From Megasphaera sp. AM44-1BH (GTDB taxonomy: Bacteria; Bacillota; Negativicutes; Veillonellales; Megasphaeraceae), in contig NZ_QSFA01000001.1 of NCBI RefSeq assembly GCF_003467125.1, positions 186,001-250,000 of the forward strand: DNA of 64,000 nt, given 5' to 3'. The position numbers and the translations under genes were made by a program. Under the pieces are notes generated by a model. That model had not been told where the DNA came from. It was given only the letters and a program-made list of their open reading frames with translations, and searched no databases. This document shows positions 35,249 through 43,148 of this stretch, in pieces. Numbering within the stretch: the first letter of the stretch is position 1; the number at the start of each line of letters is the position of its first letter.

Positions 35249-36178
35249 TTACCCCAGTACCAGGCTGGCAGCTTCTTTGCCGGCTATGAGATGAGCCGGC
35301 ATTCCCAGGGGCAGCCAGCCGTTATGGCGGTCGTGTCCATAGGGCAGGCCCCAGATGGCCGGTTTACCCCAGCGCCGGACGTATTGTCCGATGACTTCCC
35401 GTACGGTCCATTCGCCTTCTGCCGGTTTTACAGGGTGACAGCGGGTGAATTCACCAAAGGCAAGACCGGCTATGCGGTCGATGAGTCCGGACTGTTCAAA
35501 CTGGCAGAGCATGCGGTCGATGGAATAGGCTTCTTCACCGATTTCTTCCAGGAACAGAATCTGTCCCTGTCCATCCAGTTCATACGGCGTCCCTATGAGC
35601 GATGAAATGAGCATCATATTGCCGCCGGCAAGGATGCCCTGCACCTCTCCTTCGACGAGAGTTTCCAGATGGTGTCCCCGTGGCATCCGGACCGGACCGG
35701 CCATAGCGGGATTGGCGAGTCCTTCTGCAAACTGTTCATACGTATAGCGTGTCGCTTTTCCGCCGAGTCCGGTGAGCATAGCCCCGTGGATGGTCGCCAG
35801 ATGGGACCGTTGGCGGAGGGCCGTGTGGAGGGCCGTAATATCGCTGAATCCGATAAACAGCTTGGGATGGCGGGCAATGTCATCGAAATCAAGGAGCGGC
35901 AGCAGCCGGGCCGCCCCATAGCCGCCACGCATGCAGAGAATCCCGTCTATGGCGGGATCTGCAAAAAATTCGTTGATATCCTGTGCCCGCACGTCGTCGG
36001 TCCCGGCCAGGTATCCCCAGCGTTCCTGCACCGAACGGCCGCACCGTGTCCGGAGGCCCAGAGAATGGAGGAAAGACAGTCCCGCCTGAAAACGTGTTTC
36101 ATCGAGTGGTGCCGACGGGGCGACGATTCCCAGTGTATCGCCAGCCTGCAAGGCCCGGCCTAATGTATACTGCTGCAA
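35249..36178 (-). CDS. LD-carboxypeptidase (S66 family, LdcA/MccF-like)
   Basis: 309 residues. S66 peptidases trim the terminal D-alanine from murein tetrapeptides using a Ser-Glu-His triad. The nucleophile Ser lies in FIGFSDITALHTAL (about residue 112), and the GGYGAARLLPLLD stretch before it is conserved. The start is a TTG at 36178, with AAAGGA about ten bases upstream. It follows oppA on the same strand by 23 bases. No signal peptide, so it acts in the cytoplasm on imported peptides. Confidence 0.9.
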   Translation of the reverse strand: MQQYTLGRALQAGDTLGIVAPSAPLDETRFQAGLSFLHSLGLRTRCGRSVQERWGYLAGTDDVRAQDINEFFADPAIDGILCMRGGYGAARLLPLLDFDDIARHPKLFIGFSDITALHTALRQRSHLATIHGAMLTGLGGKATRYTYEQFAEGLANPAMAGPVRMPRGHHLETLVEGEVQGILAGGNMMLISSLIGTPYELDGQGQILFLEEIGEEAYSIDRMLCQFEQSGLIDRIAGLAFGEFTRCHPVKPAEGEWTVREVIGQYVRRWGKPAIWGLPYGHDRHNGWLPLGMPAHLIAGKEAASLVLG

Positions 36179-36201
36179 ACGAACCAGTCCTTTCTGACTT
36201 T

Positions 36202-37776
36202 TTATTTTTCAATATACGCTTCTTTCAAATCGATCAGTCCCAGAGGACTCCAATGATAGCCTTTGACATAGGGCTGTACCACAAAAGGCTGTGTCGTATA
36301 ATAAATCGGTATGAGTACGCAATCGTCGAAGAGTATCTGCTCTGCCTGATGCATGTACTGCATACGCAGACCCGGATCTTTTTCTTCCTTCGCTTTACGG
36401 ACCCGGTCCAGATAGGCCTCATTATGATACTGGGCGTCATTGTCTTCATCGGCGAATACATCGAGGAATGTCATGGGATCGGCATAGTCGGCTACCCACG
36501 ATGCCCGGGCTACCTGATAATTTCCCTGGGTCCGGGAGGCCAGATATACTTTGGCTTCCTGATTGGTCAGTTCCGCCTGGACACCGAGGTTTTTCTTCCA
36601 CATGGCCTGCACGGCTTCGGCGACAGCCTTGTGCATTTCATTGGTATTGAATAAAATGGTCACTTCCGGCTGATGGGATTCATCGTATCCCGCTTCCTTC
36701 AGGAGCTGTTGCGCTTGTTCGGCATTTTCTTCCTGAAGGTTTCCGCCCTCTTTGCGGAAATCCTGACCCGTAGCCGGATTCTTCATTCCCGGCGGCACCC
36801 AGGCATAAGCCGCTTCTTTGCGTCCCCGCACGATATGCTTCACCAGACCTTCCCGTTCCATGGCCAGAGCGAAGGCTTTGCGGACCCGGACGTCATCAAA
36901 GGGAGCTTTCTGCGTATTAAAGACATAGTAGTATGTCCCCAGATAGGGTGCCACCTGATATAATCCCAGCGATTCCAGACGCTGCTGTTCTGCCGGTGGC
37001 GGTTCTACCATCATATTGGCCTGACCGCTTTCGACAAGGGTCAGCCGCGTAGACTGGGATTCACTGATGGGAAAATCGAGATAATCCGACCGCACATGAC
37101 CAGCATCCCAGTAGGCCGGATTTTTCTTTACGGTAATTTCGCTGGAATGAATCCATTTTTCCAACGTAAAGGGACCGCAGCCGACAAACCCGCCGGCGTT
37201 GGCCGCCCATGTATCGGGCTTGGCCCGGACGAGGGCTTCGGGAACGGGATAATAGCAATGAAATGATGTCAGATTGAGGAAATAGGCTGTCGGATTTTTC
37301 AGCCGTACCTGCAGTGTCCGGTCGTCAGGAGCCTTTATGCCTACATCCTCTGCCGACCCCTGTTTCTTGCTGAACGCTTCTGCCCCGTCGATGATAAACA
37401 TCATGTAGGCATTGGGAGATGCCACAGCCGGATCTATGACTCTCATCCAGGAATAGACGAAATCATGGGCCGTAATGGGCGTACCGTCGCTCCAGGTGAT
37501 TCCCGGCCGCAGGTGAAAGGTGTAAGTCTTTCCATCGGGTGAAATGTCCCAGCGTTCTGCCAGCGCCGGCTGAGGCTGATTATCCCTGTCCAGCCGGGTC
37601 AGTCCCTCGAACAGCTCAGCCTGTACATTGGCTTCGGCAAGGCCCGTCGTCATGGCCGGGTCAAGACTGGCCGGTTCTGCTTCCAGAGCATAACTGACCG
37701 TATCATTTTTTTCTGTGCCGCAGCCGGACAGGACCAGCATCAGCAGACACATAAGGAGTATCCATATCTTCTTCAT
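36202..37776 (-). CDS. oppA: Oligopeptide-binding lipoprotein (OppA/DppA family)
   Basis: 524 residues, SBP_bac_5 family. A lipoprotein signal (KKIWILLMCLLMLVLSGCGT) gives a lipobox LSGC, so the protein is anchored in the periplasm. Family motifs ALEAEPASLDPAMTT and YTFHLRPGITWSDGTPITAHDFVYS are near residues 30 and 85. The ATG at 37776 shares its A with the oppF stop (TGATG) and has GGAAGGAGG upstream. Specificity for general peptides or murein peptides cannot be separated from sequence alone. Confidence 0.92.
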   Translation of the reverse strand: MKKIWILLMCLLMLVLSGCGTEKNDTVSYALEAEPASLDPAMTTGLAEANVQAELFEGLTRLDRDNQPQPALAERWDISPDGKTYTFHLRPGITWSDGTPITAHDFVYSWMRVIDPAVASPNAYMMFIIDGAEAFSKKQGSAEDVGIKAPDDRTLQVRLKNPTAYFLNLTSFHCYYPVPEALVRAKPDTWAANAGGFVGCGPFTLEKWIHSSEITVKKNPAYWDAGHVRSDYLDFPISESQSTRLTLVESGQANMMVEPPPAEQQRLESLGLYQVAPYLGTYYYVFNTQKAPFDDVRVRKAFALAMEREGLVKHIVRGRKEAAYAWVPPGMKNPATGQDFRKEGGNLQEENAEQAQQLLKEAGYDESHQPEVTILFNTNEMHKAVAEAVQAMWKKNLGVQAELTNQEAKVYLASRTQGNYQVARASWVADYADPMTFLDVFADEDNDAQYHNEAYLDRVRKAKEEKDPGLRMQYMHQAEQILFDDCVLIPIYYTTQPFVVQPYVKGYHWSPLGLIDLKEAYIEK

Positions 37777-38744
37777 CACAAGGCCTCCTTCCCGGCATGA
37801 TGGCAGGCTGCCATCCGTCCCGCCCCCATGTCGCGCAGGACCGGCACTTCGCTGCGGCACCGTTCGTCGGCCAGGGGACAGCGGGGATGGAATACGCATC
37901 CCGCCGGGGGATCCAGAGGACTCGGGACTTCACCGGACAGGCATACCTGGCGGCGGCAGTGCGGGTCCGGGACAGGTACGGCGGCAATCAGGGCCTGTGT
38001 ATAGGGATGGAGCGGCCTGTGATACACGGCATCGCCATCGCCCAGTTCGACGAGCCGCCCCAGATACATGACGCCAATGCGCCTGCTGAGATGATGGACC
38101 ATGGCCAGATCATGGGCAATGAACAGATAGGCCAGATTGCGTTCTTTCTGCAGCCGCTGCAGCATATTGACGATCTGAACCTGGACAGACACATCGAGAG
38201 CCGAAATCGGTTCGTCACAGAATATGCAGTCCGGTTCCAGTGCCAGTGCCCGTGCAATGCCGACGCGCTGCCGCTGACCGCCGGAAAATTCGTGGGGATA
38301 GCGCTGTGCCGCTTCCCGGGTAAGATCCACCTCGTCGAGGAGTTGTGCTACACGCTGGCGCAGCTGGCTTGGAGACGAACAGATGCCATAGTTGCGCAGC
38401 GGTTCGCCTATGATATCTTCGACGGTCATGCGGGGATCCAGCGAGGCGTACGGGTCCTGGAATATCATCTGCACCTGGCGGTGAAATGCATCTGCCGTAT
38501 CGGGGTTTTCTACATCCTTTCCCTTGAACAGGACCGTGCCCGATGTTTTTTTGTACAAGCCCAGGACCGTACGGGCAAAGGTCGATTTGCCGCAGCCCGA
38601 TTCCCCGACCAGGCCGACGGTCTCCCCGGAATGAATCGTAAGGGACACGTCATGGACAGCAGTCAGTACGGTCCGGGGACGGCCGAGCCAGTCGGTGCGT
38701 ACGATAAACTGTTTTGTCAGATGATGGACATCAATGAGAGCCAT
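37776..38744 (-). CDS. oppF: Oligopeptide ABC transporter ATP-binding protein OppF
   Basis: 322 residues. Walker A GESGCGKST near residue 55, signature SGGQRQRVG near 165, Walker B CIFCDEPISALD, and the C-terminal OppF/DppF cysteine cluster (CVFHPRCPLADERC) that binds an iron-sulfur cluster in homologs. The ATG at 38744 follows GGGAGGTG. The upstream frame to 38996 is a shadow in oppD. Confidence 0.95.
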   Translation of the reverse strand: MALIDVHHLTKQFIVRTDWLGRPRTVLTAVHDVSLTIHSGETVGLVGESGCGKSTFARTVLGLYKKTSGTVLFKGKDVENPDTADAFHRQVQMIFQDPYASLDPRMTVEDIIGEPLRNYGICSSPSQLRQRVAQLLDEVDLTREAAQRYPHEFSGGQRQRVGIARALALEPDCIFCDEPISALDVSVQVQIVNMLQRLQKERNLAYLFIAHDLAMVHHLSRRIGVMYLGRLVELGDGDAVYHRPLHPYTQALIAAVPVPDPHCRRQVCLSGEVPSPLDPPAGCVFHPRCPLADERCRSEVPVLRDMGAGRMAACHHAGKEAL

Positions 38745-39726
38745 GGCACACCTCCCGTTCCGGACAGAGCAACCAGCAGGCCGCTGTATGTCCCGTTTCC
38801 TGTTCATACGCCGGTGGCACCGTACGGGCGCATATGCGCATGGCATGAGAACAGCGCGGGTAAAACCGGCAGCCCCTCGGCATATGGAATAAGTCCGGCG
38901 CCTGACCGGCAATGCCTGTAAGGACTTTGTCTTTGTGGGCCGGATCCGGCAGGGAAGCCAGCAGCCCTTTCGTATAGGGATGGGCGGGATGATCAAAAAT
39001 ATCCTCTACCCGTCCCGTTTCCACGACGACACCGGCATACATGACATAAACGCGCCGGCACATCTGGGCGATGACGCCGAGGTTGTGGGAAATGAGGACG
39101 ACAGCCATCTGGTGCTTCTGTTGCAAGGTTCTCAGGAGCTGCAGTACCTGGGCTTCGGTCGTCACGTCGAGAGCCGTCGTCGGTTCGTCGGCAAAGAGGA
39201 GGCGCGGCTCACAGGAAAGAGCCATGGCGATGAGACAGCGCTGGCGCATCCCGCCTGACAGTTCGTGGGGATATTGATGCAGTCTCCGTTCCGGTGAGGT
39301 AATTCCCACCTCCTGCAATAAGGAAAGGGCCTTCTGCTCTGCTTCCTGCCGGCTCATAGCATGATAGCGAAGCCCCTCTTCTATCTGATTGCCGATGGTC
39401 AGGACCGGGTTGAGAGCCGTCATGGGGTCCTGGAATATCATGGCCATATCGCGGCCGCGGAGGCGGTTCATTTCTCCTTCGTCCAGGGAAATAATATCCC
39501 GGCCGTCCCAGGAGATGCGGCCCGACGAATAGATGGCACTGTCGCGGGGCAGCAGCTTCATGACCGCATGGGCCGTAACGGATTTCCCGCAGCCCGATTC
39601 GCCGACAATACCGACGGTTTCGCCGGCATCGACAAAAAGCGATACCTTGTGGGTCGCTTCCAGTATGCCCCGGTAGGTACGGAAGGAAATGGACAGGTTG
39701 TCTATAGAAAGAAGATGGTCGTTCAT
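38731..39726 (-). CDS. oppD: Oligopeptide ABC transporter ATP-binding protein OppD
   Basis: 331 residues with Walker A GESGCGKSV, signature SGGMRQRCL and Walker B LLFADEPTTALD, plus the C-terminal CRFYPRCSHAMRIC cluster. It overlaps the oppC stop by 4 bases (ATGA) and the oppF start by 14. OppD and OppF form the ATPase pair. Confidence 0.95.
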   Translation of the reverse strand: MNDHLLSIDNLSISFRTYRGILEATHKVSLFVDAGETVGIVGESGCGKSVTAHAVMKLLPRDSAIYSSGRISWDGRDIISLDEGEMNRLRGRDMAMIFQDPMTALNPVLTIGNQIEEGLRYHAMSRQEAEQKALSLLQEVGITSPERRLHQYPHELSGGMRQRCLIAMALSCEPRLLFADEPTTALDVTTEAQVLQLLRTLQQKHQMAVVLISHNLGVIAQMCRRVYVMYAGVVVETGRVEDIFDHPAHPYTKGLLASLPDPAHKDKVLTGIAGQAPDLFHMPRGCRFYPRCSHAMRICARTVPPAYEQETGHTAACWLLCPEREVCHGSH

Positions 39727-40637
39727 CGTCCGCCCTCCTTTTCATTTTGCGGATCCAGAGCATCGCGCAGACCGTCGCCGAGAAACATAAACCCCAGCAT
39801 AGTCAGGCATAAGGCAATCGCCGGAAACAGGAGCTGGAACGGAAAGGAACGCATGCTGTTGATGCCTTCCGAGGCCAGGACGCCCCAGCTGGCCATAGGC
39901 GCCGAGACGCCGAGTCCGATGAAACTCAGGAACGCTTCCGTAAAAATCGCATCGGGAATGGACAAGGTCAGCGTCACGATGATGGGCCCCACGCAGTTGG
40001 GGATCATATGGCGGCGCAGGATCTGCCACGTAGAAGCCCCGCAGGACCGGGCCGCCATGACGTAATCCTGCTGCCTGAGGCTCAGGATCTGACCACGGAC
40101 GATACGGGCCATATTGAGCCAGTAGGCAATGCCCAGGGCCAGATAAATATTGATCAGTCCCGGCTTAAAGACGACCATGAGGAGGATGACGTACAGCAGC
40201 ATGGGAATCGAATAGAGGACATCGACGATGTGCATCATGATCCGGTCAGTCCTGCCGCCGGAAAGAGCGGCAAACCCGCCGTAGAGCACACCGATGAAGA
40301 CATTGATCAGGCTGGCCACGAGGCCGATGGAAAGGGAAATGCGGGCCCCGTAGAGGACGCGGACAAAGAGATCCCGGCCCAGGGAATCGGTCCCGAACCA
40401 GTGTTCCGGCCCGGGCCAGGCGTTGGCCATGGAAAGGTCCTGGTCGGCGTATGAATACGGCGCAAGGAGTGGTCCGAACAGGGCCAGCAAAGTCATGACA
40501 ATGACGATGCCCAGCCCCCAGAGGGCCAGTTTATTATGTTTCATCTGCTGCCATCCCCGCTCCCGCAGTTTCTGGGGCGGCACGTACAGAACTTCTTTAT
40601 CCCTGTCCTGAAGGGGCGCAAAATCATCTGGCGTCAT
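39723..40637 (-). CDS. oppC: Oligopeptide ABC transporter permease OppC
   Basis: 304 residues with six membrane helices and the OppC/DppC EAA-like region (RSCGASTWQILRRHMIPNC). The ATG at 40637 lies six bases from AAGGAGG; an ATG at 40643 sits inside the oppB stop region. Forms the channel with OppB. Confidence 0.93.
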   Translation of the reverse strand: MTPDDFAPLQDRDKEVLYVPPQKLRERGWQQMKHNKLALWGLGIVIVMTLLALFGPLLAPYSYADQDLSMANAWPGPEHWFGTDSLGRDLFVRVLYGARISLSIGLVASLINVFIGVLYGGFAALSGGRTDRIMMHIVDVLYSIPMLLYVILLMVVFKPGLINIYLALGIAYWLNMARIVRGQILSLRQQDYVMAARSCGASTWQILRRHMIPNCVGPIIVTLTLSIPDAIFTEAFLSFIGLGVSAPMASWGVLASEGINSMRSFPFQLLFPAIALCLTMLGFMFLGDGLRDALDPQNEKEGGR

Positions 40638-40639
40638 AG

Positions 40640-41572
40640 TCATCCCTCCTTGTGGTTCTGCAGCCGGATACGGGGATCCAGCAGCGGATAGATGAGATCG
40701 ATGATAAGATTCATAAAAATAATGAGAAAGCTGTAAAATATGGTAATGCCCAGTATGACCGTATAGTCACGGTTATAGATGCTGGTCACGAAATGACGTC
40801 CCAGCCCGGGAATGGCAAAAATCGATTCGACGATGAAACTCCCCGTAAGCAGTGCCGCCGCCAGCGGACCGATATAACTGACCACCGGCAGCAGGGCGTT
40901 GCGGAGGGCATGATGCACGAGAAGGCGCCACGTACTGACGCCGCGGGACCGGGCCGTCTTGATATAATCCTGGGACAGGGCATCGAGGACACTGGACCGG
41001 GTCAGGCGCATGATGAATGCCGTAGGATGGGCGGCCAGGGCCAGCGCCGGCAGGACGGCATACGCCGGTCCCTTCCACATGGCCGCCGGCAGGACCGGCC
41101 AGGTAAAGGCAAAGAGCTGGATGAGGACGGCTGCCAGGATAAAGCTCGGCACCGAGACGCCAAGGGTCGCGCCGAGCATCAGGGCATAGTCCATCCATGT
41201 ATTCTTGCGCCACGCCGCCAAAAGGCCCGCTGTCACACCGGTCCCCAGGGCCAGTACGAGACTGATCAGCCCCAGCTGGGCCGATACGGGCATGCTTTCC
41301 GCTATGATTTCATTGACCGTCTGCCCGGGGTATTTAAAAGACGGCCCCAGATCCAGTACCGCCGCGTGTTTCAGATAATCGCCATACTGCGTCAGCAGCG
41401 GGTCGTTGAGATGATACCGTTCCTCTATATTGGCAAGGACGGCCGGCGGCAGTTTCTTTTCCTCCGTAAACGGACCACCAGGAATGGCATGCATGAGCCC
41501 GAAGGTAATGGTAATGACTGCCCACAGGACAACGATGGCGCCGCATATGCGCTTGATCATATACAAAAACAT
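40640..41572 (-). CDS. oppB: Oligopeptide ABC transporter permease OppB
   Basis: 310 residues with six membrane helices and the OppB/DppB EAA motif (ARSRGVSTWRLLVHHALRNA). The start at 41572 follows AGAGGAT; an in-frame ATG at 41596 lacks a site. First gene of oppBCDFA-ldcA-M20 on the minus strand. Confidence 0.93.
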   Translation of the reverse strand: MFLYMIKRICGAIVVLWAVITITFGLMHAIPGGPFTEEKKLPPAVLANIEERYHLNDPLLTQYGDYLKHAAVLDLGPSFKYPGQTVNEIIAESMPVSAQLGLISLVLALGTGVTAGLLAAWRKNTWMDYALMLGATLGVSVPSFILAAVLIQLFAFTWPVLPAAMWKGPAYAVLPALALAAHPTAFIMRLTRSSVLDALSQDYIKTARSRGVSTWRLLVHHALRNALLPVVSYIGPLAAALLTGSFIVESIFAIPGLGRHFVTSIYNRDYTVILGITIFYSFLIIFMNLIIDLIYPLLDPRIRLQNHKEG

Positions 41573-41649
41573 GGTCCTATCCTCTTTTCTTTTCATGATG
41601 ACACTGTTTCTATTATAGAAGTATAGGTATGAATTTTCAACGGATAATG

Positions 41650-41678
41650 TTGAAATTACAAAACTGCCGTATTATAAT
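41650..41678 (+). promoter_or_regulatory. Promoter of the MFS transporter gene
   Basis: TTGAAA (41650-41655) and TATAAT (41673-41678) are exactly 17 bases apart. Transcription should begin near 41685, placing a strong hairpin inside the 5' leader. Confidence 0.7.
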
Positions 41679-41700
41679 AGTAAGATATTAGAACTATACG

Positions 41701-41752
41701 CCGGAGCCGTGACGCTTCTTTCCTGCGTCATGGCTCCGGTTCTTACTTGTCT
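41701..41752 (+). terminator. Leader hairpin before the MFS gene, possible attenuator
   Basis: CCGGAGCCGTGACGC (41701-41715) pairs with GCGTCATGGCTCCGG (41725-41739) with one G-U pair, followed by the T-rich TTCTTACTTGTCTT. It lies between the promoter and the GTG start. It may be an attenuator, but the U tract is interrupted. Confidence 0.5.
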
Positions 41753-41778
41753 TACCATTACGTGAAAGGGGCGGTCAT

Positions 41779-42978
41779 GTGAACTGGAAAGTCTGTCTTG
41801 CTATTCTGACGTGCAACGTCGTATTTATGTCTTCAAGCTATACCATGCTCATCCCTTTTCTGCCTATGTATCTCACCCATGAGCTGGGTGTTTCCGCTGC
41901 CTCGGTCAATATCTGGTCGGGGATTGTTTTTTCTTCCACCTTTCTGGTCAGTGCTATCATGGCTCCCATCTGGGGGAAAATGGCCGACCGCAAAGGCAAG
42001 CGGCTCATGGCTATCCGTGCCAGCCTGCTCCTGTCTGTCAGTTATTTTCTCGGAGGCATCGTCACGACGCCGCTGCAGCTGACGTTCATGCGCATGTTCC
42101 AGGGATTTGCTGCCGGCCTTTGGCCCATGGAACTGGCCATCATGACCATTTATGCACCGCCCCAGAAACTGGGTATCTGCCTGGGCATCATGCAGGGCGC
42201 CCTGACGGCAGGCGGCATCATCGGCCCGTTATTTGGCGGCGTCCTGGCAGAATTGTTTGGCATGCGCATGTCCTTCTTCCTCGCTTCAGGCGCTCTTTTC
42301 CTGAACTTTATCGTCCTCGTCTTTTTCATTAAAGAACCGGACCTCAGCCGGGTACCGGCCAGACAGGCACAGCCTGATGAAGAAGATATACCGGCAGAAA
42401 CCAGGAGTCTCTGGAAAGTCCCTATCATCTTTCATATGCTGGTCTGCTCTGCCCTGGTACAGGTCGTCATCCTTATCGTCCAGCCCATCCTTACGACGTA
42501 TATTTCTCAAATGGCCCAGGACATGGATAATCTGGTCTTCGTCTCAGGCCTCGTCTTTTCTCTCGGAGGATTTGCCAGCGCCATTACGGCTCCGCTCTGG
42601 GGCCGCTTCGGACAGCATCACGGCTTCTTCAGATCCATGCGCTATGCCCTGATTCTGGCCGGTGTCTTCTTCTTCCTTCAGGCCCTGCCGACGACACTCT
42701 ATGGGTTTGCTGCCAGTCAGTTTGCCGTAGGCCTGTTCTTTTCCGGCATATTCCCTTCCATCAACGCCATCCTGGCAGAACACACCGACGCTCGCACCAA
42801 AGGGCGGGTCTTCGGCCTGTTATTCTCGGCCCAGCAGATTGGCGCCATGACCGGTCCTATCCTGGGCGGTGCCATCGCTACCTTCATCGGCATGAAATAC
42901 GTATTCTTCGCTGCCGGCTTCATCCTGCTGGCCATCAGCTGGACTGTGCGCCGCAAACGCACCCGGTACAATCACTAA
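41779..42978 (+). CDS. MFS multidrug/tetracycline-type efflux transporter (DHA1 family)
   Basis: 399 residues with 12 predicted membrane helices. The MFS motif A region is APIWGKMADRKGKRLMAIR near residue 58, and a second copy of the pattern, APLWGRFGQ, lies near residue 272. It resembles DHA1 drug/H+ antiporters such as TetA(P)-like and YfmO/MdtG-like exporters. The start is GTG at 41779; the overlapping ATG is followed by a stop. AAAGGGG precedes it. Substrate unknown. Confidence 0.8.
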   Translation: MNWKVCLAILTCNVVFMSSSYTMLIPFLPMYLTHELGVSAASVNIWSGIVFSSTFLVSAIMAPIWGKMADRKGKRLMAIRASLLLSVSYFLGGIVTTPLQLTFMRMFQGFAAGLWPMELAIMTIYAPPQKLGICLGIMQGALTAGGIIGPLFGGVLAELFGMRMSFFLASGALFLNFIVLVFFIKEPDLSRVPARQAQPDEEDIPAETRSLWKVPIIFHMLVCSALVQVVILIVQPILTTYISQMAQDMDNLVFVSGLVFSLGGFASAITAPLWGRFGQHHGFFRSMRYALILAGVFFFLQALPTTLYGFAASQFAVGLFFSGIFPSINAILAEHTDARTKGRVFGLLFSAQQIGAMTGPILGGAIATFIGMKYVFFAAGFILLAISWTVRRKRTRYNH

Positions 42979-43003
42979 AAAACAGATTCAAGTCCTGTAT
43001 GCC

Positions 43004-43037
43004 AAAAGGAGCTGTCGCATAAAGACAGCTCCTTTTT
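43004..43037 (+). terminator. Terminator of the MFS gene
   Basis: AAAAGGAGCTGTC and GACAGCTCCTTTT form a strong stem with a short loop and T run, shortly after the stop. Confidence 0.85.
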
Positions 43038-43090
43038 GAGTTTGAAGATGGCAGTTTGTAAGGGACCGGTGCGGCTGAACGCAAAAAGAA

Positions 43091-43128
43091 AAATCCGTGG
43101 CATGACAGCTGGTTCATGCCACGGATTT
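43091..43128 (-). terminator. Terminator of pyruvate carboxylase
   Basis: AAATCCGTGGCATGA and TCATGCCACGGATTT form a perfect 15-base stem on the minus strand, 20 bases after the pyc stop. Confidence 0.85.
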
Positions 43129-43148
43129 GTATATAACTTCTATCGGGA

